Source: an uncultured Collinsella sp. | Lineage (GTDB): Bacteria > Actinomycetota > Coriobacteriia > Coriobacteriales > Coriobacteriaceae | Assembly: GCA_938005465.1 (NCBI GenBank) | Contig: CALLNU010000024.1 | Location: 1 to 64,000, forward strand | Direction of reading: 5' to 3' | Length of the DNA: 64,000 nt | Shown: positions 40,849 to 49,291 of the stretch, piece after piece | Layout of the letters: each line of letters starts with the position of its first letter | Numbering within the stretch: position 1 is the first letter of the stretch | The notes under the pieces: model-generated | Database searches by the model: none | What the model saw: only the letters and a program-made list of their open reading frames with translations | Told to the model about the DNA's origin: nothing | Program-made: the position numbers and the translations under genes

Positions 40849-40937
40849 TATCGACAGGCCAGGGCTCCATAGCAACACAAAGAGGCCCGCAAAAACAAGC
40901 CTCCCAGGTGACAACAGAATATGTAATGCAGTAATTA

Positions 40938-41120
40938 CTAGCCGCAGAACTTCACCATGGTCTCGACCACGAGCTTCTCGGAGTTGAGCTGCTGTATCAT
41001 GATGCCCTGCTGGAACAGCGGGATGTTGGCGCGCGTGCGCTCCGGATCGGAGTGCTCGACGAACTCCTTCTTATCCAAGGTGCAGACCGAGCGCGACAAA
41101 ACGACTTCGAAGCGACCCAT
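40938..41120 (-). CDS. Small hypothetical protein
   Basis: A frame of about 60 residues (MGRFEVVLSRSVCTLDKKEF...) has ordinary protein composition and could start at ATG 41120 or five codons upstream. Neither start has a clear ribosome site. It is divergent from the LacI gene, with the shared gap containing the LacI operator. No family recognised. Confidence 0.4.
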   Translation of the reverse strand: MGRFEVVLSRSVCTLDKKEFVEHSDPERTRANIPLFQQGIMIQQLNSEKLVVETMVKFCG

Positions 41121-41139
41121 TACGGCATCGCGCATGCGC

Positions 41140-41164
41140 TACAATCTCGGTTAATCTGTTAACC
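41140..41164 (+). promoter_or_regulatory. Promoter and autoregulatory operator of the LacI gene
   Basis: TACAAT at 41140-41145 fits a -10. Immediately downstream, 41149-41164 is the palindrome GGTTAA-TCTG-TTAACC, placed to block transcription. Its half-site matches operators at 43544-43557 and 43578-43591. Confidence 0.65.
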
Positions 41165-41187
41165 ACCCGAAAGCAGCAGGAGGCCCC

Positions 41188-42198
41188 ATGCCCACACCAG
41201 GCAAGCGCCCATCCATGCGCCAGATTGCCGTCGCGGCCGGCGTATCCGTCGCCACGGTCTCCCACGTCATCAACGGCAGCGGCCGTTTTTCCGAAGACAC
41301 CCGCAAACGCGTGGAAGCCGCCCTAAAGGAATACGGCTACGTCACGAACATGGCGGCGAAGAGCCTCCGTATGGCCCAGTCCCGGACCATCGGCATGATC
41401 GTGCCGGACATCTCCAACGACTTCTTTTCCAAGATCGCCCTGCATGTGGAGCGCGAGCTGGCAACCGAGGACTACTCGGTCTTTGTTTGCAACAGCGCCA
41501 ATGACCCCGCCCGCGAGCGTGACTACTTCCGCACGCTGGCAAGCAAGCAGGCCGACGGTATCATCTGTATCTCCGGCCTGCGCAGGCTCGACGGCGAGTT
41601 CGTCCCCCACGGAATCCCCGTGGTCTGCATCGACCGTGCGCCCGAAAACGACCTCGGTTTCCCACACGTGGGCTCCGACAACATCGGCGGTGGCTACATG
41701 GCGACCGAGCACCTCATCGAGCGCGGCTGCAAGGACATCCTGAGCATCTCGAGTTTTACCGCCAACTACCCCGGCAACGAGCGCCAGATGGGCTACGAGC
41801 GGGCGCTCGCCGCGCACGGAATGCCGCTACGCCGCGACTACCAGCTGTTTGTCTCGGGTAAGCAGCCGAGCATCATCGAGTCGGAAGAGCTCGTGACCGA
41901 CTTCCTCTCCACGGGCTACCCCGTCGACGGCGTCTTCGCCCATAGCGACCACGCAGCCGTGGGCGCGCTGCGTGCGCTCGTTGCCGCCGGCAAGCGCGTA
42001 CCCGAAGACGTCCGTCTCATCGGCTTCGACGATTCCGTTTACGCGCAGCTTCCGACGCCGCAAATCAGCACCATCCGCCGCTTCCCCGAGCGCCTCGCGC
42101 ACGAGGGATGTCAGGCCCTGCTCGCCCTGCTGCGCGGCGAAGAGCCCGAGATGGAGACGCTTGTCCCCGTTAAGCTCGTGCAACGCGCGAGCAGCTAG
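41188..42198 (+). CDS. LacI-family transcriptional regulator
   Basis: The 336-residue repressor has an N-terminal LacI helix-turn-helix (MRQIAVAAGVSVATVSHVINGSGRFSEDTR, written here in family form) with hinge helix, then a periplasmic-binding-like effector domain (SRTIGMIVPDISNDFF onward). AGCAGGAGG precedes ATG 41188. It is convergent with rpiB and probably controls the rare-sugar operon through the TTAATCG sites. The inducer is likely a sugar or sugar phosphate of that pathway. Confidence 0.93.
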   Translation: MPTPGKRPSMRQIAVAAGVSVATVSHVINGSGRFSEDTRKRVEAALKEYGYVTNMAAKSLRMAQSRTIGMIVPDISNDFFSKIALHVERELATEDYSVFVCNSANDPARERDYFRTLASKQADGIICISGLRRLDGEFVPHGIPVVCIDRAPENDLGFPHVGSDNIGGGYMATEHLIERGCKDILSISSFTANYPGNERQMGYERALAAHGMPLRRDYQLFVSGKQPSIIESEELVTDFLSTGYPVDGVFAHSDHAAVGALRALVAAGKRVPEDVRLIGFDDSVYAQLPTPQISTIRRFPERLAHEGCQALLALLRGEEPEMETLVPVKLVQRASS

Positions 42199-42261
42199 AC
42201 AGCGGGCAGCGAATAGCCGCGTTTTTCTCTCGCATGTGCTCTATCCCACGCGCGACATGCA

Positions 42262-42297
42262 AAAAGCCCGCCACCACACGGGTGACGGGCTTTTCCG
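42262..42297. terminator. Bidirectional terminator between lacI-type gene and rpiB
   Basis: AAAAAGCCCGCCACC pairs with GGTGACGGGCTTTT around a four-base loop, with A and T tracts on both sides, serving both convergent genes. Confidence 0.85.
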
Positions 42298-42774
42298 CTA
42301 CCAGCCGCGTGCTTCCTCCGCACGTACGAGCTGACGAGCCTCGATCTGGCGAATCATATCGATGCGTCGCTGGTGACGGCCGCCCTCGAACTCGCCGGTG
42401 AGCCAGGCGTCGACAATCATTTTGGCCAGCTCGATGCCTACCACACGAGCACCAAATGCGAGCATGTTGGTGTTGTTGTGCTCGCGCGACAGGCGAGCGG
42501 AATACGGCTCAGAGCAGGTGCAGCAACGGATACCGCGCACCTTGTTGGCGGCAAGCGAGATGCCCACACCCGTACCGCAGATAACGATACCGCGATCAAC
42601 CTCGCCGGACATGACAGCGTCCGCCACGGCCTCACCCGCGATGGGATAGTCAAAGCGCTCGGTGCTGTCCGTACCGAAGTTCACGACTTCGTAGCCGTAC
42701 TTCTCCTGGATATACGCCGTGATGGCTTCCTTGTACTCGACTGCGACGTGGTCGTTTCCAATACCGATCTTCAA
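42298..42774 (-). CDS. rpiB: RpiB/LacAB-family sugar-phosphate isomerase
   Basis: The 158-residue enzyme has the family marks GNDHVAVEYK, the CGTGVGISLAANK loop with active-site Cys, and REHNNTNMLAFGARVVG. RpiB interconverts ribose-5-phosphate and ribulose-5-phosphate, and relatives act on allose-6-phosphate. Here, next to an allulose-6-phosphate-type epimerase and a PTS, allose-6-phosphate to allulose-6-phosphate is plausible. It has a TTG start at 42774 with AGGGG seven bases upstream. Confidence 0.88.
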   Translation of the reverse strand: MKIGIGNDHVAVEYKEAITAYIQEKYGYEVVNFGTDSTERFDYPIAGEAVADAVMSGEVDRGIVICGTGVGISLAANKVRGIRCCTCSEPYSARLSREHNNTNMLAFGARVVGIELAKMIVDAWLTGEFEGGRHQRRIDMIRQIEARQLVRAEEARGW

Positions 42775-42846
42775 AAGAGACCCCTTTCCATAAGAACCAT
42801 TCGCGCATGCCGCGCGCTCAATCCGTCCTAATTCGCCGTTCCGCTT

Positions 42847-43500
42847 CTAATACACCTCGCCGGCGCGCAAACGGCGCAGACACTCCTCGTAACCAGCGTC
42901 CTTGCCAAACAGCGCACTGGTGCCCAGGATAAATCCGTCCGCGCCAATGGCGGACAGGTCGCGCACGCGCTCGGGCGAGCAGGCGCCGTCGATCATGAGC
43001 TTGAAGCCAAAGCGCTCCTTCAGCGCGGCAAGGCGACGCACCTTGTCGTTCGTGAACTCGATAAAGCTCTGACCGGCAAAACCCGGATTCACCGTCATGA
43101 CCATCACGTAATCGCAGAGGTTCAACATCTCCTCGATCTCGGAGATAGAGGTGTCGGGGTTCACGGCGATACCGGCGCTCTTGCCGAGGGACTTAATCGC
43201 GGCGAGTGTCTTGACCACGTAACGCTCGGACTCCGGATGGATATAGATGATGTCCGCGCCGGCGGAGGCGAAAAGTTCAACCTTGCTGGCAGGATTCTCG
43301 ACCATAAGGTGCACGTCGACGAGCTTGTTGGTGGCAGCTCGCACGGCCTTGATGTCTTCGAGACCCATGGCGAAATTGGGAACGAAACTGCCGTCCATCA
43401 CGTCGCAATGGAAGATGTCGATGCCGGCGGCGTCGAGATCCTCGACGGTCGCGCGCAGATTGCCGTAGTCGGCGCACATGAGACTGGGGCAGAGCAGCAT
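42847..43500 (-). CDS. Ribulose-phosphate / allulose-6-phosphate 3-epimerase
   Basis: The 217-residue TIM-barrel protein has metal and catalytic residues in FHCDVMDGSFVPN, VDVHLMVENP, VMTVNPGFAGQSF and IDGACSPE. Length fits Rpe/AlsE. Context with RpiB and PTS favours the AlsE role (allulose-6-phosphate to fructose-6-phosphate), but the sequence alone cannot separate the two. AAGGAG precedes ATG 43500. Two LacI-type operators lie 44-91 bp upstream. Confidence 0.85.
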   Translation of the reverse strand: MLLCPSLMCADYGNLRATVEDLDAAGIDIFHCDVMDGSFVPNFAMGLEDIKAVRAATNKLVDVHLMVENPASKVELFASAGADIIYIHPESERYVVKTLAAIKSLGKSAGIAVNPDTSISEIEEMLNLCDYVMVMTVNPGFAGQSFIEFTNDKVRRLAALKERFGFKLMIDGACSPERVRDLSAIGADGFILGTSALFGKDAGYEECLRRLRAGEVY

Positions 43501-43543
43501 AGTGAACTCCTTATCTGCTCGGTGATTATCTACTCGGTGGTAA

Positions 43544-43591
43544 TTAATCGTTTAACCTTTATCTACAGTCTGGCTGATTAATCGTTTAACC
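43544..43591 (-). promoter_or_regulatory. Tandem LacI-type operators upstream of the epimerase gene
   Basis: TTAATCGTTTAACC occurs identically at 43544-43557 and 43578-43591, 34 bp apart. The near-palindromic TTAATCGTTTAA with central CG is typical of LacI-family sites, and it resembles the palindrome in front of the lacI-type gene and TTAATCGATTGACC at 44616-44629. Confidence 0.7.
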
Positions 43592-43765
43592 ACGTTGTTA
43601 ACCTGCAGGCTTTTCCAGATTCACAACGTTGCCATATTTGCCTATCTAGCTGGTATCATGCAGGAGCCCGCACCACGAAACGCTGTCGTATTCCCTAGGA
43701 AGAAATCCCGCTACGCGGACAGCAGCAGCCAGGGGCCGCAATCCGCAGACCTGAGCCCGGACCCC

Positions 43766-44509
43766 CTACGCTCCAGGCGTGATCAGGCGCGCGCACTGGG
43801 CGATCTTCTCGTCATAGGACTCCGCGATAATCGACACACCATCGAACCCAAACGCGCGAACATTCGAGAACTGATGGAACTTCGAGCTGTCGCACAGCAC
43901 GTACGCCTTATTCGAATTCTCGCGCACGATGCGCTTCTTCGCCGCCTCAACGTAGGAGGGCGTCATGACGCCGCGGTCCTCGTCAATCGCGTTGGTCCCG
44001 ATAAACGCCTTATCGAAGTACAGATCGCGCAGGATCGATTCGGTCATAGAACCGCAGAACGAGGAGTTCACATAGTTGAACTCGCCACCCACCACGATGA
44101 GCTGGGCGCGCGTCTCGCTCTTAATCAGGCACGCCGAGGCATCCGTCGTGTAAATTGTCACGTCGCGGTCGAGCAGCAGACGCAGCAGCGCCGTGCAGGT
44201 GGAACCCGAGTCCAAGTAGAGCGTGTCCCCGTCCTCAACAAAACGCAAGGCGACTTGGGCAATCTGTTCCTTCTCACTCCCGTGTAGGCCCGAACGCGTC
44301 GAGATACTCACCTCGTGGACAGCCGAGAGGAGCCTCACCGCGCCGCCCGAAAGATGCTCAACCTTGCCAAGCGCCTCCAGCTCCTTGAGGTCGCGACGTA
44401 GCGTCGAAATAGAGACGCCCGGCAGCTCCTCCTGCAGCTCGGAAATCCTCGCGAGGCCCGACTTCTGCAGGCACTCTACAATTCGCTCCTGGCGCTCATA
44501 CGGAATCAT
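43766..44509 (-). CDS. DeoR-family transcriptional regulator
   Basis: ATG 44509 (MIPYERQERIVECLQ) gives 247 residues, the usual length; longer upstream reading is not supported. It has the DeoR N-terminal helix-turn-helix (ISTLRRDLKELEALGKVEHLSGGAV) and a sugar-phosphate sensor domain with DSGSTC and FIGTNAIDEDRGVMTP. It probably senses a phosphorylated intermediate of the operon. Having both LacI and DeoR regulators in one locus is unusual. Confidence 0.9.
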   Translation of the reverse strand: MIPYERQERIVECLQKSGLARISELQEELPGVSISTLRRDLKELEALGKVEHLSGGAVRLLSAVHEVSISTRSGLHGSEKEQIAQVALRFVEDGDTLYLDSGSTCTALLRLLLDRDVTIYTTDASACLIKSETRAQLIVVGGEFNYVNSSFCGSMTESILRDLYFDKAFIGTNAIDEDRGVMTPSYVEAAKKRIVRENSNKAYVLCDSSKFHQFSNVRAFGFDGVSIIAESYDEKIAQCARLITPGA

Positions 44510-44615
44510 ATTGGGAACCTCTCCAAACCACTCTGCTTCACGCTCGTTCATTTCTTTTCGAAAAGTGTAACGCACAAGCAGAATAGCGGCCGCCACCTGT
44601 TGCGATGACGACCGC

Positions 44616-44705
44616 TTAATCGATTGACCTACCCTCTCGTTCACAATTTGAACGAGGTTGACACACCTCGCGTAAGCGCGACGCTCTTCAAGCGAAGAGA
44701 ACGAC
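44616..44705 (-). promoter_or_regulatory. Operator-like and hairpin elements upstream of the DeoR gene
   Basis: The region has TTAATCGATTGACC (44616-44629), a perfect 8-bp inverted repeat CTCGTTCA-CAATT-TGAACGAG (44636-44656), and a CTCTTC-AAGC-GAAGAG hairpin near 44690-44705. The first resembles the LacI sites. The second could be a DeoR operator; the last may weaken read-through from the PTS gene. Confidence 0.5.
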
Positions 44706-44733
44706 CCTAGGAGAGGCGGCGCATCCGGGGCTC

Positions 44734-46110
44734 TTAGGCGAGCTGATCCTCCTTGTCGGTGAAGGCGAAGGCAAGAACACCGGCCACGACGGCGGAAATG
44801 AGCATGCCGACCATAGCCCAAGCGAAGTTCATGGGGTCGGAACTCACGAAAGCCGGGAACGTAGTGACGGAACCGAAGGTGAACGCAGTGGTGACGACCT
44901 TCATGATACCGAGGAACGCGCCGCCGACGGCACCGCCGATGATCTGCGCAAGCCAGACCTTCTTGTTCTTCACGAGCATACCGAACAGCGTGGGCTCGAT
45001 GATGGCGGACAGGGCGATCGATACGACACCGGTCATCGCGAAGCTCTTGAGCTTCTGGTCGCGGGCCTTGAGGAACACGCCGAAGGCGCAGCCGATAACG
45101 GCGAAGTTGCAGGCGAAGGTGAAGGGGCAGATGTAGTCGAAGCCGTTCTGAGCGATGTTGTTGATCATGATGGGGTTCACGGCCCAGTGGATGCCCATGG
45201 ACACCAGCACGGACCAGCCGCCGCCAACCAGCACGCCGGCGAACACGGAGCTGCGCTCGATCAGCCAGTTGACCACGAAGGCGATGGCCTCACCAGCGTA
45301 GACGCCCAGGGGACCGATGACGAGCATGGTGAGCGGAACCATAACGATCAGGGAGATGGCGGGCAGCACGACGAGCTTGAGCATCTCGGAAACGTGCTCA
45401 TCGAGCCACTTGTACAGGTACGAGTAGACCCAGACAGACAAGATGGCAGGGATAACCGTGGAGTTGTAGTTCATGAGAACCACGGGGATGCCGAAGAAGT
45501 CCGTCATGGCGCCGTTGCCCGCGTCGCCCATGAGGGCGATGAAGTCCGGGTAGAGCAGGCACGCGCCGAGCAGCGCCGACAGGTACGGGCTCGCGCCGAA
45601 GCGCTTGCCGGCGGAGAAGCCGAGCAGCACGGGCAGGAAGTAGAACACGCTCATGGCCAGGGTGTACAGGATGGTGTAGGTACCCGTGCCCTCAGCGATG
45701 ATGCCGAGCTGGGCGGCCAGGATAACGAAGCCGCGCAGGATACCGGAGCCGGCCATGGCGGGCAGCAGCGGGGCAAAGATGCCGGAGATCGCGGAGAAGA
45801 CTTGGCTGACGATGCTCTCGCCCTCGTCCTTGGTAGCAGCGGAGATTTCCACGCCCGAACCCTTGACCAGCGGCTCAAACTTCTCGTACAGCTTCGGGAC
45901 CTCAGTGCCGATGAGAACCTGGTACTGACCGGCCTTGTTCAGCGTGTTCACAACGCCTTCGACTTCCTTGACCGCAGCGTCGTCGCAAGCCGCGTCGTCT
46001 TTGAGATTGAGGCGCAGGCGCGTCGCGCAGTGCGTCATGCCCGAGATGTTCTCGGGACCACCGACGGCGTCCAGAATCCCCTGAGCCATCGCGTTCCAGT
46101 CGCGTTTCAT
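44734..46110 (-). CDS. PTS EIIBC, glucose/beta-glucoside family
   Basis: The 458-residue permease begins with an EIIB domain (phospho-Cys in GMTHCATRLRL, about residue 28) and continues as EIIC with ~10 helices and IIEPTLFGM. There is no EIIA domain, so phosphate must come from an EIIA encoded elsewhere. It would import and phosphorylate a hexose, by context allose or another rare sugar. GGGGAGG precedes ATG 46110; the upstream gene ends 3 bp before. Confidence 0.92.
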   Translation of the reverse strand: MKRDWNAMAQGILDAVGGPENISGMTHCATRLRLNLKDDAACDDAAVKEVEGVVNTLNKAGQYQVLIGTEVPKLYEKFEPLVKGSGVEISAATKDEGESIVSQVFSAISGIFAPLLPAMAGSGILRGFVILAAQLGIIAEGTGTYTILYTLAMSVFYFLPVLLGFSAGKRFGASPYLSALLGACLLYPDFIALMGDAGNGAMTDFFGIPVVLMNYNSTVIPAILSVWVYSYLYKWLDEHVSEMLKLVVLPAISLIVMVPLTMLVIGPLGVYAGEAIAFVVNWLIERSSVFAGVLVGGGWSVLVSMGIHWAVNPIMINNIAQNGFDYICPFTFACNFAVIGCAFGVFLKARDQKLKSFAMTGVVSIALSAIIEPTLFGMLVKNKKVWLAQIIGGAVGGAFLGIMKVVTTAFTFGSVTTFPAFVSSDPMNFAWAMVGMLISAVVAGVLAFAFTDKEDQLA

Positions 46111-46113
46111 TGG

Positions 46114-47052
46114 TTACCTCCCCATTGCGCAGAAGAGCTCGCGGACAAGCTCGGCTGCCTTAATCGCGTCGTTTGCATCGATAACGGATTGGATCTTCTC
46201 CATGCTTACGGCCTCGATGGCGTCGTTGAGCAGATGGATCATCTGGTCGTTCTGTGCAGCCTCGCCGGCAGCGGGCTCGATGACCGGGAACGTGTCGAAG
46301 TAGATTGCGCTGTCGTAACCGTGCTTCTTCACGTAGTAGAGGAACTCGAGGGTCTTCACCGGCGTGGACGTACCAATCATAAGGCCATCGTCGAAGCGAC
46401 CGTTGCCGTCGTTTAGGTGAATGCCGTAGAGCTTGCCCTCGCGGCCGAACAGGTCGGCGGCCATGGCAGGGTTCTCGTGCTTCATGAGCATGTGGCAGTA
46501 ATCCAGCGTGACGCCCAGGTTCGGGCGGTCTGCAGCGTTGAGAATCATGCCGGTCATACCCATGGAGTCGATGAACGCGTACGCGCGCTCCTCGTAGGGT
46601 TTGTACTCAATCGAGATCTTGAGGTCGGGCGCGTAGTCGCAAACCTTCTGGAATGCGGCTACGAGCTGGTCGAAGACGCGAGCGTAGGCGATCTGGAAGC
46701 TGTAGTCAAAGCCGTCGTGGCCGAGCCAGATGGTCACCGTGTTGCCACCGGCAGTGCGGCAGTAGTCGCACGCCTCGTAGCAGAGCTCAAGGGCTTCCGC
46801 GGCAAGGGCATCATCGGCATTGCCCAGGTCACCGTTGAGGAAGGCGTTGCGGAAGCGCAGCGCGCAGCCGTTCAGCTGCAGGTCGTGAGCTGCGAGCTTG
46901 GCGGCCATGTCCTCAGCCGTGACACCTGTGCAGTGCTCGGGGTAGTTGAGGTCGACGTGCGTGAGGCCCACGCTCTGGAACTCCGCGAACACGCGATCAA
47001 GATTCTTGTCGCCATCGCGAAAATAGGAGTTGATACGAGTTGCAAGCTTCAT
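46114..47052 (-). CDS. Sugar phosphate isomerase/epimerase-like TIM barrel protein
   Basis: ATG 47052 (MKLATRINSYFRDGDKNLD) gives 312 residues with AAGGAC upstream. The protein belongs to the AP-endonuclease-2/xylose-isomerase-like superfamily, with metal ligand patterns around IEYKPYE, LDYCHMLMKHE and HLNDGNGRFDDG. It is first in the operon. In Listeria-type allose operons a comparable unassigned TIM-barrel protein accompanies the PTS, epimerase and RpiB. The reaction is not known. Confidence 0.82.
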   Translation of the reverse strand: MKLATRINSYFRDGDKNLDRVFAEFQSVGLTHVDLNYPEHCTGVTAEDMAAKLAAHDLQLNGCALRFRNAFLNGDLGNADDALAAEALELCYEACDYCRTAGGNTVTIWLGHDGFDYSFQIAYARVFDQLVAAFQKVCDYAPDLKISIEYKPYEERAYAFIDSMGMTGMILNAADRPNLGVTLDYCHMLMKHENPAMAADLFGREGKLYGIHLNDGNGRFDDGLMIGTSTPVKTLEFLYYVKKHGYDSAIYFDTFPVIEPAAGEAAQNDQMIHLLNDAIEAVSMEKIQSVIDANDAIKAAELVRELFCAMGR

Positions 47053-47168
47053 GCTTCTACGTCCTTTACCTTCGTCCTTGATCGTTTCTGCCCGTTCGAG
47101 CACCTGATCTATATCCGTAATTCGATAAGGGCCGCCGCCTGCGCGCCGGGGCTTACCCTGTGACATGT

Positions 47169-47241
47169 AGATTACTGCCACATAAGTTCATTTTCAATCA
47201 GTATTTTTCACTCTTTTTCTCATTGTGTCAGAGTTTTTCAC
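47169..47241 (-). promoter_or_regulatory. Candidate promoter of the rare-sugar operon
   Basis: On the minus strand TTGAAA (47192-47197) and TAATCT (47169-47174) are 17 bp apart. Upstream, GTGAAAAA occurs twice about 30 bp apart (near 47204-47211 and 47234-47241), perhaps a regulator site. Leader length to ATG 47052 would be about 110 bases. Confidence 0.5.
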
Positions 47242-47432
47242 CGTATAAAGCCATCTACCTTGTGGTTTTGCTGTTAATCAAGTTTGACCATTCTTGAAAT
47301 TACCTGATTTTTTCTGAATTAATTTGCCGTTTATCGGTAAAAATCGACCGCTCACGGCTGACGGCGACGCAAGATGGAAGATACTTGCATGAGGAAAAGC
47401 ACTGAATTCCCAGCGCCGATTCGAATGACGCG

Positions 47433-47544
47433 ATTGGTGACGCGAGCGTCGACGGCCCGAATCTGCCGTCGGCCCCCACTAACCAAAAACGGCGCCGCTC
47501 ACGCGACGCCGTCATATTCCCTGGTGCCCCCGGGCGGATTCGAA
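47433..47544 (-). repeat. Left direct repeat of RM island, with tRNA-Arg 3' fragment
   Basis: These 112 bp match 50609-50720 at about 104 positions. The right end (from 47522) duplicates the 3' end of tRNA-Arg up to the T-arm. It looks like an attachment or target duplication. A C-tract of about ten bases follows. Confidence 0.8.
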
Positions 47545-47730
47545 AACTCCCCCCCCCGCGGGGAAATTGGTGACGCGGGTGTCGACGGCGCTGAGCGCTC
47601 CGTGTTTTGGTATGTGGATATGGCAGCCATCAACCTTTCTCGGCATGTGAAACTCTAGGCACATATGAGCATACCTGAGCGACGCAACACATGCGCTCCA
47701 TCTATCCCAACAAGCTCCAGCGGTACCCGC

Positions 47731-47815
47731 ACTTCCCATTTCGTGTAGAAAAGGGCCTGTATATACTTCCCATTTCGTGTATTGAATCAGGTAACCACAC
47801 TTCCCATTCCGTGTA
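47731..47815 (+). repeat. Three 17-bp iterons with 34-bp period
   Basis: ACTTCCCATTTCGTGTA occurs at 47731-47747, 47765-47781 and (one change) 47799-47815. The period is exactly 34 bp, with unrelated 17-bp spacers. The array ends 23 bp before the truncated ATPase start, so it resembles an operator array. Confidence 0.85.
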
Positions 47816-47838
47816 TACAGCAGCTAGATTGGGCAATC

Positions 47839-48010
47839 ATGTCAGTATTCAGACGTACGGCCTACAATAAACTCCTCGATTGGAAAGCGAGCAATGGATC
47901 CCGAGCCATCATGCTCGAGGGGGCCCGCCGCGTTGGAAAAAGCACCCTTGCCCAAGAGTTTGCGCAGTCCAAATACAAATCCCACCTCGTGATCGACGAA
48001 TCTGTTGCGA
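47839..48010 (+). pseudogene. 5' fragment of AAA ATPase gene (DUF4143-type)
   Basis: From ATG 47839 the frame reads MSVFRRTAYNKLLDWK...AIMLEGARRVGKSTLAQEFAQSKYKSHLVID, the N-terminus and Walker A (GARRVGKS) of the common single-gene ATPase family with a C-terminal DUF4143 domain. Homology ends near 48000, where the terminator of the opposite-strand restriction gene begins. About 85% of the gene is gone, probably replaced by the RM cassette. Confidence 0.7.
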
Positions 48011-48020
48011 GTGAAAAAAG

Positions 48021-48046
48021 AAGACCGGAGACTCAACTGGTCTCCG
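48021..48046 (-). terminator. Terminator of RM operon
   Basis: CCGGAGAC and GTCTCCGG form an 8-bp stem downstream of the restriction gene, followed on the minus strand by a TTTTTTC tract. Confidence 0.7.
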
Positions 48047-48075
48047 GCCTCATTTCTAAAAAACGTCTCGTGGTT

Positions 48076-49290
48076 CTACTCGTGCTGTCGGGCTTCTACC
48101 AGCCTGCAGAAGTCGTTGACGCTCATGAGCCATTCCCTTTGCGCGGGCGTGTAGGTTTCGAACAGCGATGAGGGCACAACGAGGCTGAGCCTGTCCTTAG
48201 CCATAGCTCGTGTGTAATCCTCACTTACGGCGGGCTCAAGTGTTACAAGATGCTTGTCCTCGATTCTGTCAGCCTCATCAAGCACCTGACGCCAACGCTC
48301 CTTGATGGTTGTCTTGGCACCGAGCATCGTCAGTCGAGCGACAGGGAACTTGGGGTCGTGGTAATCGTCAATAGAGGGAAAGATGAAATCCGGCTTTGAT
48401 TTGCCCTCGGTGTATTTCTGCGCCGAGTAGCGTATGCCCCTAGCATCGAATAGCATCGAAAGTTGATTCTCGAACGCCGTCCCCGCACGGGACTTGCGGC
48501 GCTGGAAGGCCGACATAGTGGTGCGCAGCACGCCATCAACATCAAGCGCCGAGCCAAGGTATGGCGCGAGGTCGCGCTCCAAGAGATGCCGCTCGAAGAC
48601 GCGGAACAGCATCTCTTCGCGTTCGTAACAAGCGACCAAGCAGCCATCCGGGTCGCCCGTCCAATCGAGCTTTCCAAGGGTGGAAGCTGAGTAGGCTGAG
48701 AAGTCTGCCCCTTTGGGGAAGGACTCGCCGAATTTCTCGATCATACCGTCGAGGAAGTTCTCCGCTGCGATCGGCATGCTAACTTCGATGCCGATGGACT
48801 CCAAAATCCTTGCGGCGATCGACGTGATGCGCGTATCCTCCCGAGCAGAGGGCGTAAAACCCTTCTCGCCAACCCCGTCGAGCGCGAAGAGCCAGCGAAC
48901 TTGAGATTCCGCCGTACTCCCCGCTCGGGCAAATAGGATTACGACCTCCTTGGCTTCGTGTAGGGCCAAAACCATGAGGTCGCCCGGACGGGCCATGCCC
49001 ATGGCAGCATTATCGTTGTAGTAGAGCCTATACTCAGTTCTAGTTGGATGCTTCCTGCGGGCGTCGTACCAAGTGGTATAACCATGGTCGAATATAGGGT
49101 CTGCACCATCATCGAGATATGCGAAGGTAGTTCGCATCCCCTTTATGTCATCGTCTCCGAAAAGCGCGCGCAAAGGCCCCACGCCGTTGAATTCGTGCTG
49201 GTGGCTTTTATTGGCCCCCATGATGTCAACGCCCGCGAGGGTTTTCGCGACAGCACCGTCAAAATACGCGCCAAGTACTCCATAGTCCAT
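48076..49290 (-). CDS. EcoRII-type type II restriction endonuclease
   Basis: The 404-residue protein equals R.EcoRII in length and shows its layout: an N-terminal effector-binding region and a C-terminal PD-(D/E)XK domain with PDFIFPS (catalytic Asp) and LTMLGAKTTIKERW (catalytic Lys plus the conserved KTT-x-K-x-RW), then LTLEPAVSEDY and LVVPSSLF. It should cut a site protected by the adjacent cytosine methyltransferase, likely CCWGG by family analogy. It starts one base after the methyltransferase stop, so translation is coupled and the methylase is made first. Confidence 0.88.
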   Translation of the reverse strand: MDYGVLGAYFDGAVAKTLAGVDIMGANKSHQHEFNGVGPLRALFGDDDIKGMRTTFAYLDDGADPIFDHGYTTWYDARRKHPTRTEYRLYYNDNAAMGMARPGDLMVLALHEAKEVVILFARAGSTAESQVRWLFALDGVGEKGFTPSAREDTRITSIAARILESIGIEVSMPIAAENFLDGMIEKFGESFPKGADFSAYSASTLGKLDWTGDPDGCLVACYEREEMLFRVFERHLLERDLAPYLGSALDVDGVLRTTMSAFQRRKSRAGTAFENQLSMLFDARGIRYSAQKYTEGKSKPDFIFPSIDDYHDPKFPVARLTMLGAKTTIKERWRQVLDEADRIEDKHLVTLEPAVSEDYTRAMAKDRLSLVVPSSLFETYTPAQREWLMSVNDFCRLVEARQHE

Positions 49291-49291
49291 C

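Noticed and set aside
45187..46416. 409-codon plus-strand frame
   Set aside because: It is antisense to PTS EIIBC and part of the isomerase gene.
47374..47658. 94-codon frame over the left direct repeat
   Set aside because: It covers tRNA-derived repeat and a C-tract, so coding is very unlikely.
47731..47815. CRISPR array
   Set aside because: Only three 17-bp repeats with 17-bp spacers are present, too short for CRISPR, and no cas genes occur. An operator array fits better.
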